From Strongylocentrotus droebachiensis (taxonomy: Eukaryota; Echinodermata; Echinoidea; Camarodonta; Strongylocentrotidae): a stretch of 64,000 bases of DNA. Where the stretch lies: NCBI GenBank assembly GCA_035222895.1, contig JAVYIG010006572.1, positions 51,554 to 115,553 of the forward strand, given 5' to 3'. Below, in pieces: positions 1-9,400 of this stretch. The translations under genes were made by a program, and so were the position numbers. Within the stretch, counting starts at the first letter, position 1. The number at the start of each line of letters is the position of its first letter. The notes under the pieces are model-generated. The model was given only the letters and a program-made list of their open reading frames with translations, did not search any database and was not told the DNA's origin.

Positions 1-445
1 TCTCTTTTCGCAGTCTATCGAAATATAGGGCAGATAAGTCGCTAGCGCTAAAATTTGGAGTTTTTGCTCCTCGCAAGCGTTTTGGGTGCTTTCTGTCTGT
101 CATTATCCAGTTCCAATTTGTTTTGATACATTTTGGTTCGGTTTTTTAACCCTCAGTCACTTTAGTTTTGGCAAGAATTTAGTGTTCACTTTGCCGAGCG
201 AACTTCCTTTTTGAGTTCAGTCCCGGGCACAGTTTTTTGTGTACCGGGGCTTTTTCACTGTGTGTGTTAACTCGAATGTTACGGGATTTTTTGTTGTGCA
301 TACCTCGTGTGTTGTTGGAGTGTGTGTATACGGTGCGGCTCTTTTGTTTTGAGCTCGCTGTGTGTTTTGTTTTCTTTTGTTGGCGCTAAAGTAAGCGTTC
401 TTCTCTTTCGTAGTTGTTTGCTACGTTAGGGTGGTTTTCAAGTTT

Positions 446-545
446 GTCGTGTGTTTATAAACGACACTGTTTTGTTACAAGTTTGTCGTGTGTTTATAAA
501 CGACGCTGTTGTTTTGTTCGAGTTAGTCGTGTGTTTATAAACGAC
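446..545 (+). promoter_or_regulatory. Three near-identical palindrome-like repeats upstream of gag
   Basis: The 20-mer GTCGTGTGTTTATAAACGAC occurs at 446-465, 485-504 and 526-545, spaced 39 and 41 bp. Each has outer arms GTCGT/ACGAC around the palindromic TTTATAAA, which resembles a TATA box. Position just before the first ORF suggests promoter or regulatory function for the retrotransposon RNA, but this is inference. Confidence 0.4.
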
Positions 546-567
546 GTTTGTTTGTGATTGACGCTAG

Positions 568-2937
568 TTGCTCGTCGATTTTTTGTTCTTAGTAACTGGG
601 GTTACTTTGTTTTCTTGTTTTGCTTTCGTTCGAAAGTTTGTTGTTTTCTCATCCACAGGTTTTCCAATGGACGAGGAGTCTGGTTTTGGAGTGGATTCAC
701 TCCCCCCAGTGGCTGTTGTCACCACCTCGCTAGCGAGTGGGTTTGGTGCGGCAGGAGGGGGGGGTAAGGGCAACTCAAGTGCAGGCTTGAGGCAGGTGGC
801 TCCCCACTCTGGGTATTTTTTGCCTGGGGTGTTGGGGGCTTTGCCCGGTAGTAAGTTTCCGTCGGATACCGCGTCCGAGCCAGCCAGCGGGCTGCGCTCC
901 GGCGTCGGTATGGCGAGGTCTGTAGATTCATTGACACTGAATAAAGAGACACCTGTCAGCGGCTCTCCCCCTCGTGGGTTAGCTCGACTTACAGAGGCCT
1001 CGGGCTTTACGGCCCCTGGCTCTGTTGCGAGACAACAGCCGTGCGATGCACGAGCCATGCTTTCAAGCGTGAAGTCGACCCGGTTTGCGGCCACATATGG
1101 GGTACCTGTACTCACCCCAGTGACACGCCGTGGTCTTGAGCTTGCTGCTTCGCACGAAGCGCTGATGCGAGCAGACCCCGGTCACACCGAGCGTGCGGGG
1201 ATCGCTGGAGTTTCTCGCGAAACTTTGCGGCGAGCATGCCCCGGTCACACTGACCGTAGTGGTGTCGCTGTAGCTTCTCAGGAAGTATTGCAGCATGAGG
1301 GCCTCAGTCACACTGACCGTGAGGGTTTCGCTCAAGTTTCTATGGAAGCAGTGAAGCGAGGCGGGCCAGGTCAATCTGACCGTGGAGCTAAGCTTAAGAA
1401 AGCTAGCAAGTCTAAGAAGTCCCCTTCGTCCCCCGTTGCGACGGGTAAGAAGCGGAAGAGTTCGAACGGCCAGGCTTCGGCCGGTTCGCGGACTAAGAAG
1501 GCAAAGAAATCGACGCCGGTGTCGTCTTTTTCGAGTTCTGCGCAGGCAGAGCTCAGGGCTATGTTGGAGCAGATGTTCGGTCAGCTGGGCGCCCCAGCGG
1601 TATCGAGAGGTGAACAAACTTTGGCTACAAATTTGTCACCCGGCACGTTAGTAGGTTCGGTGCCTTCCGTTCCTCGTGCCCTGGCTAGTGGGGAGGCGGT
1701 GCCTGTCTCTTTGTCTTCAGATTCAGAGGCTTTTTCTGAATTTTCGAGTGCCGCTATTCTGACGTCAGAATCGTTGCCTCGCACAGTCGGCGCCCGGTCA
1801 GACTTTGTGTCGCCGGCGCCCGCTTCTCTCGGCGCTCCGCCGGGGGAGGAGTCGTTTGCCTCAGTGGGGGTTTTCCCCCAGTCGTATGATTCGGTCACTC
1901 TCGATCGTCGGGATGACTGGGACTCGGCCTCCGTTGTCTCGGAGGATTCTCAGCTGGACTCAGGCCCAAGTCAATTTTCTAGTTTGGGCTCTGATGCGAG
2001 GGCTTTACTTGCAAAGTATTTGCCTGATACATTTTCTCGCCCTAGTGCTGTTGATAGTGTGCCTTCGTCTCTGTTTAAACAGCGTTGTTCTCAAGAGTCT
2101 ATCCCTCTTCCAGAGGAGTTTAAGGTTGAATTTGAGAGGATTTCTGCTGACCCTTTTGGGGTTTTTCGGGATGTGAAATCGCAGAGCTCTGCATTCACCT
2201 TTCTTTCTGAAGTTACTCGTGACTTTTTTGTTTCCAAGAAGCTGTCACCAGACTTGGTGAATGTGGCACTTAGATTGGGGGTCAACCTCAAGACTAAGTC
2301 CTACAAGGAGCGGGATAAGCCGCTCGAGTTGGTCTCTGGTATGACGGGGGTTTCTCTTCGCCTTTCGGCCTACCTTGGCTCTCTCGTCAGCCTCTTGGCA
2401 AGGGCTGGCGAGTTGGAGATTTCGGCAGATGATCTATTGGTACTTCACAATGTCCTTTTGTTGATTTCGGGACTGTTGTGGTCTTCCATTTCGTGTACAT
2501 CTGTAGTGTTGACGTCTCAGCGCCGTCAGCTTGCGTTGTCGGAGCTGGGTGTGTTGGAGAGGGATATCCCTTCGTTGTGTGAGGGTATTTCCTCGTCGGG
2601 GCAGTTCCTCTGCGGAGGGCAGTTTACTGCAATGCTGCAAAAGGAGATTGATAGGCGCAAGCAGGCCGCTGATTTGGCGCGGCATTTCCGGGCGCATCCT
2701 GTGCCCAGGGGGCGGTCAGGACCTCCTAGGAGGCCTGCTCCGTCTGGTTCTCGCCAGCGTGCTCCTTTTCAGGCGCCTCGCCGGGCTCCGTTTCAGGCTC
2801 CTCGTCGGCCTACGGGTCCTGCTCGGACTTCTTTTGTGTCCCAGCCTCGTTCAGGTCGTGGCAGGGGTTCGGCTAGAGGTGGTGGTGGACCGAGGTCTTC
2901 GGTCAAGCCTTTCCCTCAATCCAAGCGGCCCTTTTGA
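568..2937 (+). CDS. DIRS gag-like ORF1 protein
   Basis: ORF of 789 codons in the usual gag position. The first ATG is at 568, but the second (667, codon 34) is the likelier start: the extra N-terminus is hydrophobic, and a stretch resembling a 3' splice site (TTTTCTCATCCACAG) lies just before it. The protein is Ser/Pro-rich at first. It then has about four tandem 21-residue repeats (roughly nt 1118-1385) built on PGHT-[DE]-R. A basic stretch with several Lys-rich clusters (KLKKASKSKK, KKRKSS, KKAKKS) follows and could be a nuclear signal. Next come a hydrophobic helical region around codons 590-680 and a C-terminal Arg/Gly/Pro-rich tail with APFQAPRR repeats and RGG-type motifs that could bind RNA. 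No CCHC zinc knuckle is visible. The ORF ends at TGA 2935-2937 in the context CCC TTT TGA, which could allow a +1 slip into the reverse-transcriptase frame. Confidence 0.8.
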   Translation: MLVDFLFLVTGVTLFSCFAFVRKFVVFSSTGFPMDEESGFGVDSLPPVAVVTTSLASGFGAAGGGGKGNSSAGLRQVAPHSGYFLPGVLGALPGSKFPSDTASEPASGLRSGVGMARSVDSLTLNKETPVSGSPPRGLARLTEASGFTAPGSVARQQPCDARAMLSSVKSTRFAATYGVPVLTPVTRRGLELAASHEALMRADPGHTERAGIAGVSRETLRRACPGHTDRSGVAVASQEVLQHEGLSHTDREGFAQVSMEAVKRGGPGQSDRGAKLKKASKSKKSPSSPVATGKKRKSSNGQASAGSRTKKAKKSTPVSSFSSSAQAELRAMLEQMFGQLGAPAVSRGEQTLATNLSPGTLVGSVPSVPRALASGEAVPVSLSSDSEAFSEFSSAAILTSESLPRTVGARSDFVSPAPASLGAPPGEESFASVGVFPQSYDSVTLDRRDDWDSASVVSEDSQLDSGPSQFSSLGSDARALLAKYLPDTFSRPSAVDSVPSSLFKQRCSQESIPLPEEFKVEFERISADPFGVFRDVKSQSSAFTFLSEVTRDFFVSKKLSPDLVNVALRLGVNLKTKSYKERDKPLELVSGMTGVSLRLSAYLGSLVSLLARAGELEISADDLLVLHNVLLLISGLLWSSISCTSVVLTSQRRQLALSELGVLERDIPSLCEGISSSGQFLCGGQFTAMLQKEIDRRKQAADLARHFRAHPVPRGRSGPPRRPAPSGSRQRAPFQAPRRAPFQAPRRPTGPARTSFVSQPRSGRGRGSARGGGGPRSSVKPFPQSKRPF

Positions 2938-4837
2938 AGGTTTGCCCCGAGCGTTTGTAGACCGGGTCGGCGGTCGGCTCCAGGAGTTTCTTCCCTTTTG
3001 GGAAGCTATCACCGAAGACACTTTCGTGCTCTCAGTCGTGCGAGAGGGCTTCTACATAGAGTTGGTAGAGCCCCTCCCGGGCGGCGCCATTCGGGTTCGT
3101 CCGCCTCCGTTGTCCGCCCCTTACCAGCAACACATCTCGAGCGAGATTCTCATGCTGTTGGAGAAGGGTGCGATCGAGCGGGTTTCAGACCACCCTGGTC
3201 TGAGTCTCTCTCCAGTGTTCATTATTCCCAAGCGCTCGGGGAAGTTGAGGATGATCCTCAATATGAAGAGGATCAATCTTCATATCGCTCCCATGCACTT
3301 CCGCATGGAGCATTTAGCCACGATCCTTCCGTCGATAGGTCCGGAGGATTGGGCGGTATCTCTAGATCTCAGAGATGCGTACTTCCATGTGCCTATTCAC
3401 CCTCGTTCGAGGGATCTTCTGGGGTTTGCCTTTCGGGGAGAAACCTTCAGGTTCAAGGCCCTCCCGTTCGGTTTGAGACCGGCTCCTCGGGTGTTTACCC
3501 GAGTGGTTTCGGCGCTCACGGCGTTTCTTCGGAGGCGGGGGCTAAGGCTTTTCGCCTACTTGGACGATTGGCTTTTGGTGGCCAGTTCCAAGCCTCGCCT
3601 TCAGGAGCATTTGGCTCTGCTTCTGCGGGTCACGCAGGAACTAGGGTTCCTGGTGAACTGGGAAAAGTCCGAATTGTCGCCCGCCCGCAGTTTGGTCTAT
3701 CTAGGGGCGGAGCTGGACTTTCCGAGTCAGTTGGCCCGTCCCAGTGGGGACAGGGTTCGGTCGATTACCATGGCAGCCCGGTCTCTGCGGCGTTCCCGCA
3801 GAGTTCCGGCCAGGCAGTGGCTCCAGTGGCTGGGTTATTTGGCCAGCCTGGTCGATGTGTTTCTGGATGTTCGTCTGCTCATGAGGCCTTTTCAAAGGCA
3901 TCTTCTGCGGTTCTACAGGCCGAGTGTAGATTCCCTTTCGGTCAGGATTCCTTTGCCGAAGGAGATCAAGCTTCTGTTGGCCCCTTGGGTGGACAGAGCC
4001 TTTTTGGTTCAGGGCAAGCCTTTTCGCGTGCCTCTTCCTTCGATTTCCCTGACGACGGACGCCTCCCACCTGGGGTGGGGGGGTCACTGTTTGGGCAACA
4101 TGGTGTCGGGGATTTGGGATTTTCCCGTCCTTCCGCACATCAATGTGTTGGAAATGTTGGCGGCGTTCGAGTCGCTTCGTCATTTCAGACAGCTGTTAGT
4201 TGGTCGCACGGTTCTGTTGCTGACGGACAACACAACTGTGGCTGCCTACATCAATCGTCAGGGCGGCACCAGGTCGTCCAGCCTGAACGAGTTAGCTGCT
4301 CGGCTGTGGCGGTGGTGTCGGGCGGCGGAAATCACTCCAGTAGCGTCCTTTATTCCTGGCCGGGACAATCTGGTGGCAGATTTCCTGTCCAGAGGGAGGT
4401 GTCTCCCATCGGAGTGGGCTCTCCATTTGGAGGTCTTCGATCTTCTCCTGTTGGTCTGGTCTCCTTTGGAGATCGACCTATTCGCATCCCCCTTCAACCA
4501 CCGCCTTCCAAGGTATTGTTCTCGGGTCCGGGATCCGGAGGCTTGGGCGTTGGATGCCTTCTCGATCCATTGGGGGTCTCTTCGGAGTTATGCGTTTCCC
4601 CCGTTCGGCTTGATTCCTCAGGTCTTGAGGAAAATCAAGGCGGACGGGGCGTGGGTTCTGTTGATCGCCCCTCATTGGCCGAGGAGGTCTTGGTTTCCGG
4701 ACCTCCTGGCATTGTTGGTGGGGAAACCGCTTTGTCTTCCGCTGAAGGGGGATTTGGTGGCTCAGCCTCTTTCAGGGATTCTTCATCCTCGGCCAGCGGT
4801 CCTCCATTTGACCGCTTGGCCGTTATCGGGGAGGTAG
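2531..4837 (+). CDS. DIRS reverse transcriptase-RNase H with methyltransferase-like C-terminus
   Basis: The open frame is 768 codons, but roughly its first 135 overlap gag out of frame and look non-native. Sensible protein begins about nt 2930 (PFEGLPRAFVD). No ATG follows until the RT domain itself, so expression by frameshift from gag is likely. RT motifs: SPVFIIPKRSGKLRMILN, SLDLRDAYFHVPI, KALPFGLRPAP and the catalytic YLDD at 3557-3568 (codons 343-346). RNase H: TTDASHLGWGG (Asp at codon 510), NVLEMLAAFESL, LLTDNTTVAAYINRQ (Asp at 566) and GRDNLVADFLSR, giving the D-E-D-D set. After it, DLFASPFN (from codon 649) and YAFPPFGLI (FPPF at 689-692) match the conserved extra domain of DIRS elements related to phage N6-adenine methyltransferases. 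FPPF replaces the usual D/NPPF, so activity is doubtful. The product would copy the element's RNA to DNA. Confidence 0.88.
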   Translation: MRCRSWVCWRGISLRCVRVFPRRGSSSAEGSLLQCCKRRLIGASRPLIWRGISGRILCPGGGQDLLGGLLRLVLASVLLFRRLAGLRFRLLVGLRVLLGLLLCPSLVQVVAGVRLEVVVDRGLRSSLSLNPSGPFEGLPRAFVDRVGGRLQEFLPFWEAITEDTFVLSVVREGFYIELVEPLPGGAIRVRPPPLSAPYQQHISSEILMLLEKGAIERVSDHPGLSLSPVFIIPKRSGKLRMILNMKRINLHIAPMHFRMEHLATILPSIGPEDWAVSLDLRDAYFHVPIHPRSRDLLGFAFRGETFRFKALPFGLRPAPRVFTRVVSALTAFLRRRGLRLFAYLDDWLLVASSKPRLQEHLALLLRVTQELGFLVNWEKSELSPARSLVYLGAELDFPSQLARPSGDRVRSITMAARSLRRSRRVPARQWLQWLGYLASLVDVFLDVRLLMRPFQRHLLRFYRPSVDSLSVRIPLPKEIKLLLAPWVDRAFLVQGKPFRVPLPSISLTTDASHLGWGGHCLGNMVSGIWDFPVLPHINVLEMLAAFESLRHFRQLLVGRTVLLLTDNTTVAAYINRQGGTRSSSLNELAARLWRWCRAAEITPVASFIPGRDNLVADFLSRGRCLPSEWALHLEVFDLLLLVWSPLEIDLFASPFNHRLPRYCSRVRDPEAWALDAFSIHWGSLRSYAFPPFGLIPQVLRKIKADGAWVLLIAPHWPRRSWFPDLLALLVGKPLCLPLKGDLVAQPLSGILHPRPAVLHLTAWPLSGR

Positions 4838-5862
4838 CCAGGGCTGAGGGCCTCTCAGAGAGAGCGTCTCAGTTTTTAGTCAAGAGCCGTCGAGATTCTA
4901 CTAGAGCAGTGTACAACTCTCGTTTAGAGGCGTTTCACCAATGGTGTGAGGTTCTGGGCGTGGTTCCCAGGTTGGCATCTGTGGGTGTCATAGCGGACTT
5001 CCTTATTTCGTTATTTGATAAAGGGAGATCGCTGTCCACGTTACGGGGGTATCGGTCAGCGATTGCTGCGATCCATGCGGGGTTCCCTGATGGTTCGGGT
5101 GTGTCGAATTCTCCGCGTCTGGCAATGTTGTTGCGGTCTTTTTTTCTGGAGCGTCCGCCCCAACAGAAGTTGGCTCCTCCTTGGAGCCTGCCTAAGGTGT
5201 TGGCTGCGTTAGCTAAGCCTCCTTTTGAGCCTTTGGCCAAGGCTTCGTTGCATTGCCTCACAATCAAGACTTTGTTCTTGATTGCAATCGCGTCAGGGCA
5301 GAGGAGAGGCACTCTCCACGCCCTGTGTGTTTCTCCGGGTCACATCCGTTGGGAGAGGAAGGGGGTACGGCTTATTCCCAGGCCTTCCTTTATCGCAAAG
5401 AATCAAACTGTCTCATCTGGTCCGGTGGAGATCTTCCTTTGTCCTTTGTCCAGTGTCTCCTCTGTTGAGGAGGACAAGGTCTGGTGCCCGGTTCGGGCTC
5501 TTAAGTGGTACCTGGACAGGACAAAGGGTTGCCGGACGGGTGAGCAGTTGTTCCTTATTACACGGGAACCTTTCTCTCCGGCGTCGAAGGAGTCCATCTC
5601 TCGATGGCTGGTTGAGGCAGTTCAGGCCGCGGGCCCTGAGGCTCTCGCGGAGGGTGTGCGTCCTCGGGCGCATGACACCAGGGGTGTTAGTACCTCCTGG
5701 GCCTTGTTTCATGGTGTTGCCCTTCAGGATATTATGAAGGCTGCCTTTTGGTCATCGCCTAATTCGTTCATCTCATGCTATCTGAAAGATGTGCCAGCGA
5801 GTGAAGAACGTTTTGCTACGGCTTCGTTGTTGGCGGCTTCGTCTTCGTTGGTCCCCCGCTAA
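2998..5862 (+). CDS. DIRS tyrosine recombinase ORF (recombinase domain from about 4800)
   Basis: A frame of 954 codons stays open across almost the whole RT ORF. Only the C-terminal third, from about nt 4800, looks like real protein. An N-terminal SAM-like, core-binding region contains SRRDSTRAVYNSRLEAFHQW and SLSTLRGYRSAIAAIH. The catalytic domain has IASGQRRGTLHAL (first catalytic Arg at 5302), RAHDTRG (His at 5671, second Arg at 5680) and FISCYLKD (nucleophile Tyr at 5779). This is the R-H-R-Y set used to integrate the circular DNA copy. The part before 4800 is Gly/Ser-rich, has no internal Met, and is probably a translation of the RT gene in the wrong frame. The true start is therefore unknown. 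Extensive overlap of RT and recombinase ORFs is known in DIRS-1, so the layout is not abnormal. Confidence 0.85.
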   Translation: MGSYHRRHFRALSRARGLLHRVGRAPPGRRHSGSSASVVRPLPATHLERDSHAVGEGCDRAGFRPPWSESLSSVHYSQALGEVEDDPQYEEDQSSYRSHALPHGAFSHDPSVDRSGGLGGISRSQRCVLPCAYSPSFEGSSGVCLSGRNLQVQGPPVRFETGSSGVYPSGFGAHGVSSEAGAKAFRLLGRLAFGGQFQASPSGAFGSASAGHAGTRVPGELGKVRIVARPQFGLSRGGAGLSESVGPSQWGQGSVDYHGSPVSAAFPQSSGQAVAPVAGLFGQPGRCVSGCSSAHEAFSKASSAVLQAECRFPFGQDSFAEGDQASVGPLGGQSLFGSGQAFSRASSFDFPDDGRLPPGVGGSLFGQHGVGDLGFSRPSAHQCVGNVGGVRVASSFQTAVSWSHGSVADGQHNCGCLHQSSGRHQVVQPERVSCSAVAVVSGGGNHSSSVLYSWPGQSGGRFPVQREVSPIGVGSPFGGLRSSPVGLVSFGDRPIRIPLQPPPSKVLFSGPGSGGLGVGCLLDPLGVSSELCVSPVRLDSSGLEENQGGRGVGSVDRPSLAEEVLVSGPPGIVGGETALSSAEGGFGGSASFRDSSSSASGPPFDRLAVIGEVARAEGLSERASQFLVKSRRDSTRAVYNSRLEAFHQWCEVLGVVPRLASVGVIADFLISLFDKGRSLSTLRGYRSAIAAIHAGFPDGSGVSNSPRLAMLLRSFFLERPPQQKLAPPWSLPKVLAALAKPPFEPLAKASLHCLTIKTLFLIAIASGQRRGTLHALCVSPGHIRWERKGVRLIPRPSFIAKNQTVSSGPVEIFLCPLSSVSSVEEDKVWCPVRALKWYLDRTKGCRTGEQLFLITREPFSPASKESISRWLVEAVQAAGPEALAEGVRPRAHDTRGVSTSWALFHGVALQDIMKAAFWSSPNSFISCYLKDVPASEERFATASLLAASSSLVPR

Positions 5863-5905
5863 CCTTTTTATTTGGGACATGCCACCCGCTTTCATCTGTG
5901 TTGGT

Positions 5906-6255
5906 CTAAGCAATAATAGGTAGATACATATGATTTATTGTGGTAAATTAGTTAAATCAGAACTGATTTTATTATTTACTATATAAATCTATGTATCTAC
6001 CTATGTCCCTCCCTCCGGCCCCTCTCCTTGTTAGCAACATGTCCCTGTTCTGTATCTGGGACTGCTTTGAGAGAGGAAGTCTGCATGCTGTCGTAGTGCG
6101 AGCGTGACTGAAGGGGATAGCGGGGTATTGGGGGGTTATGCACAACGGTGACTTTTTGTTTTGTTTCGATGACTGCTTTGTCTGGAGGACTAAGCAATAA
6201 TAGGTAGATACATAGATTTATATAGTAAATAATAAAATCAGTTCTGATTTAACTA
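5906..6255. repeat. DIRS right end: direct and inverted terminal repeats
   Basis: A 56-bp segment at 5949-6004 is the exact reverse complement of 6200-6255. In addition, a 25-bp sequence containing CTAAGCAATAATAGGTAGAT is repeated directly at 5906-5930 and 6190-6214. The 195 bp between the arms are unique here. This fits a DIRS right terminal repeat plus internal complementary region, which templates circle closure. The left terminal repeat is outside the window, so its pairing could not be tested. Confidence 0.7.
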
Positions 6256-6317
6256 GTATATATCATTGTCAGTATTTAAACAAAAAATCATGACACTCTT
6301 GATTCCTTATTGTACAG

Positions 6318-6443
6318 AATGCCAGCCCGGTCGCTATGGTATCAACTGCCAGCAGCGTTGCATCTGCCAGAACGGACTCTGTGATCATGTGACTGGGATG
6401 TGCGCCTGTGCGGCTGGATGGGTGGGACGTGCCTGCCAACAAC
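6318..6443 (+). CDS. EGF exon 1
   Basis: Acceptor TTGTACAG, donor C|GTAAGT. It is one codon shorter than the other modules: CQNGLCD replaces CQNGGxCD. Eight cysteines are present. The exon starts about 60 bp after the right end of the DIRS element, so the insertion sits close to the branch-point zone of this intron. Confidence 0.85.
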
Positions 6444-9400
6444 GTAAGTAATCAGTTCATCAAGTATTCCACTAAAAAATAAATTATTTAAAAAAAAAGG
6501 GAATTTATTTTATATATTTTATTTGTATTGAAATATATTGAATCAGATATGCATTGTAGATACAAGATCTGTTTCACATCCTGGTCCTGAAGTTATTGTT
6601 AATGTTATCAACAATTTACTATTGATGAGACTTATCGCCCAGCTACCAATAATAATTTTTGTTGTAATCTATTTTCCTCTGGGGTGGTGATGTCCTCTTC
6701 TGAAATACTGGTATTTTTAAAGTTCTTCAGGTTGTTGAGAATGCAATTATCTCTTTTGATATGTCTGAGAGGAAAAGAGAGAGAGAGAGGAGACATAAGT
6801 AGCAACTTTCTTTAATGAGAGGGGGCCAGTAAGACAGGTTTAATTGTATCTTGATTTATCATGTTTATCTATTTATATTTGTTTTAATACAGCTTGTGCA
6901 CCAGGACACTTTGGCATCGGATGTCTGCAGTCGTGTTCTTGTCAAAACGGAGGAAATTGTGATAAGGTCAATGGAACGTGTACATGTGCACCAGGATGGC
7001 ACGGAAGCGTCTGTGAACTGGGTAAGTTTCTTGGTAGAGAGGTCATGTAGGGGTCAAGGGTCATGGTGTAGGGGTCACAGGGTAGATGTCGGGGGTGTTT
7101 GAACAAAAGAATGTGATGAAGTCAAGGGAACATGTGCTCAACGATGGCACATAGACAACTATGAACTGGGTAATTACTTGGTGTAGGCGTCATGGGGTAG
7201 GGGTCATGGTGTTGAGGTCAAAGTGTAGGGGTCAACATTTAGGGGTAGACATAAAGGCATCGATCAGGGTGTAGGGGGTCATGGGGTAAGGGTCAGAGAG
7301 TAGTGGACGTGGAGGGGTCAGGGGTCAGGCCGTAAAGGTCAAGATGCAGAGGTCAGGATGTAGGGGTCAGGTTGTAGCGGTTGTGTATCTTTCATTGTAT
7401 TCAATCATTTCACAAAGGATCATTCCTGTTTCAGACTCAAAACATGATGAAATCAAACATAAACAGCTGTCTTCTACTCTGATTATTTGTTTTATTGTTT
7501 GTTTTAACAGCTTGCTTCTCTGGCTACCATGGTGTCAACTGCGAAGAGAGATGCCAGTGTCAAAATGGAGGTCAATGTGATGCACAGACTGGTGCATGTA
7601 CTTGCACTAATGGCTGGAGAGGAAGGCTGTGTGAGAAACGTGAGTATTACAGAAGAGAAATGGTCACCCCTCTCTTGTTATATCTATGTTTTCCAGTTAT
7701 ATAAAATAGACTGGTAAAAGTTATATGTACCATAACAATGGCTGGAGAGGAAGGCTATGTCAGAAACATCAGTTTATACATAAGAAGTGGTCACCACTCT
7801 TCCTTTTTACATTCATGTTCCATGTTCTAGTGATTTACTCGTAAATACATGTAGACTGGTAAATGTTACAATTCTAATGGGTGAAGTAGAGTATTGCGGA
7901 TGAGAAGTGATCTCCACTCTTCTTAAAAAAAAAGATTTGTCCATTGATTAGTTTTGGAATAGACTGGTGAATGTCACTATACTAATGGCTGAAGAGAGAG
8001 GCTATCTGCACAAACTGAGTATACACTAACATGAGATTTGGTCATCTGACATACTATATTCCAGTGAGTGACATCCCTTAAAGTAGACTGGTAGATATTC
8101 ACAAACTAAAGGTTTGGAACGAAAGAAGCATTTTCCCAGTAACCCTAGTATCAAATTTCAAGTTATGAAAGAGTTTGAAATTTTGTCAGTATTTTGCTAT
8201 CTTCATAAGATAGCTCATTTAGAAGATATGCGCTTTCATGTGGAGGATTTAATACTGAAAATATTCAGATATATAAAGATGGTTGAACTATAAAGGGGTT
8301 TGGAATTAGATATAAGGATAACATTCTGAATGTTGCAACAAGTTGTTTTTGTTACACTTGTTCTATATCTACTGGAGACGTATGTTAATCAATATGTAGT
8401 ACAATTTTCGGGTGCTTCTAAAAACTGGTTTTGATAATGTTGGATGTTGATGGTAGAAGTAGTGCCACGATGATGTGTAGGAATAGATATTCCAATGAAA
8501 GAGAAGGACATTACCAACAAGCTACTTCTATATCTACTTAAGATAACTATCATATATGTAGCTGGAAAATATTGATAAGTGATACTGATAATGATGACGG
8601 TGTTACTGTAAATGGCTGTATTAATAGATGTTGTTGGTGATGGTTACAATGATGGGATATTTATGATGATGATGATGATGATGCTGATAATGATGATGAT
8701 GATGATGATGAGATAGTGATTATGGAGGTTCGGAACATCAGGTGATGATGATAATGGAAGTAGTAAAGATTTGTTGTGGTGGAATAGGAAGTAATACAGT
8801 TTAAAAAACGTGACGATGTGTGAATGTAGCTGGAACTTAATTCTATGGTTCAAATTTATTTCCACTTTTTCATATTACATATACATGTATTATAAAACTC
8901 AAATAAAACATAGCAGTGCATTACCAAAATCGGTACAATAATAATGTTATGATGTACATTTTATGATGTACATACCTCTTTAGTGAATATATATATTACA
9001 TCATTATCAAAGGATTGTAGAAATTGAAAGGAATCAAGATCAACTCATTCCTAATAATAATAATATACCATACTTATGTAGCGCATATCACAATATTTTT
9101 TTTAATGTTTAAATAATATCACAATATGTCTCTATGCGCTGTAAGAAAGAATAAAAAGGAAACGTTGATAGAGTAACATAAGAAGAGTGAGATATGCTCA
9201 ACATACTTCCTCTCGTTAACATTGGAAAGTATTTTTGAAAAGAAATGTCCTACCATCGAAACTGAATTAGAAGGACACCTATAACCTATCTTCCAATCTG
9301 TTACCCCTCTTATAAGCCGTTACCCCTCTTTCAATCCATCACCCCTCTTATATCCTCCATCTAGCTTGCATCCCTGGTACCTATGGCAGCCAGTGCTCAG

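Larger units (their letters stand above)
1..6256 (+). mobile_element. DIRS-like tyrosine-recombinase retrotransposon, left end outside window
   Basis: Three long overlapping ORFs encode a gag-like protein, a reverse transcriptase-RNase H with a C-terminal methyltransferase-like segment, and a tyrosine recombinase. There is no integrase, protease or LTR. This gene set is diagnostic of DIRS elements, which insert a circular DNA intermediate by recombinase and make no target-site duplication. The right end carries a 56-bp inverted repeat and a 25-bp direct repeat, as expected for the terminal repeat plus internal complementary region. The matching left terminal repeat is not seen in bases 1-567, so it should lie before the window. 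All three ORFs are open and catalytic motifs are present, so the copy looks young. It sits just upstream of EGF exon 1 of the next gene, apparently within an intron. The exact right boundary (about 6255) is inferred from the end of the repeat. Confidence 0.9.

Noticed and set aside
564-1115. Minus-strand ORF of 183 codons opposite gag
   Set aside because: Shadow frame of the GC-rich gag coding sequence.
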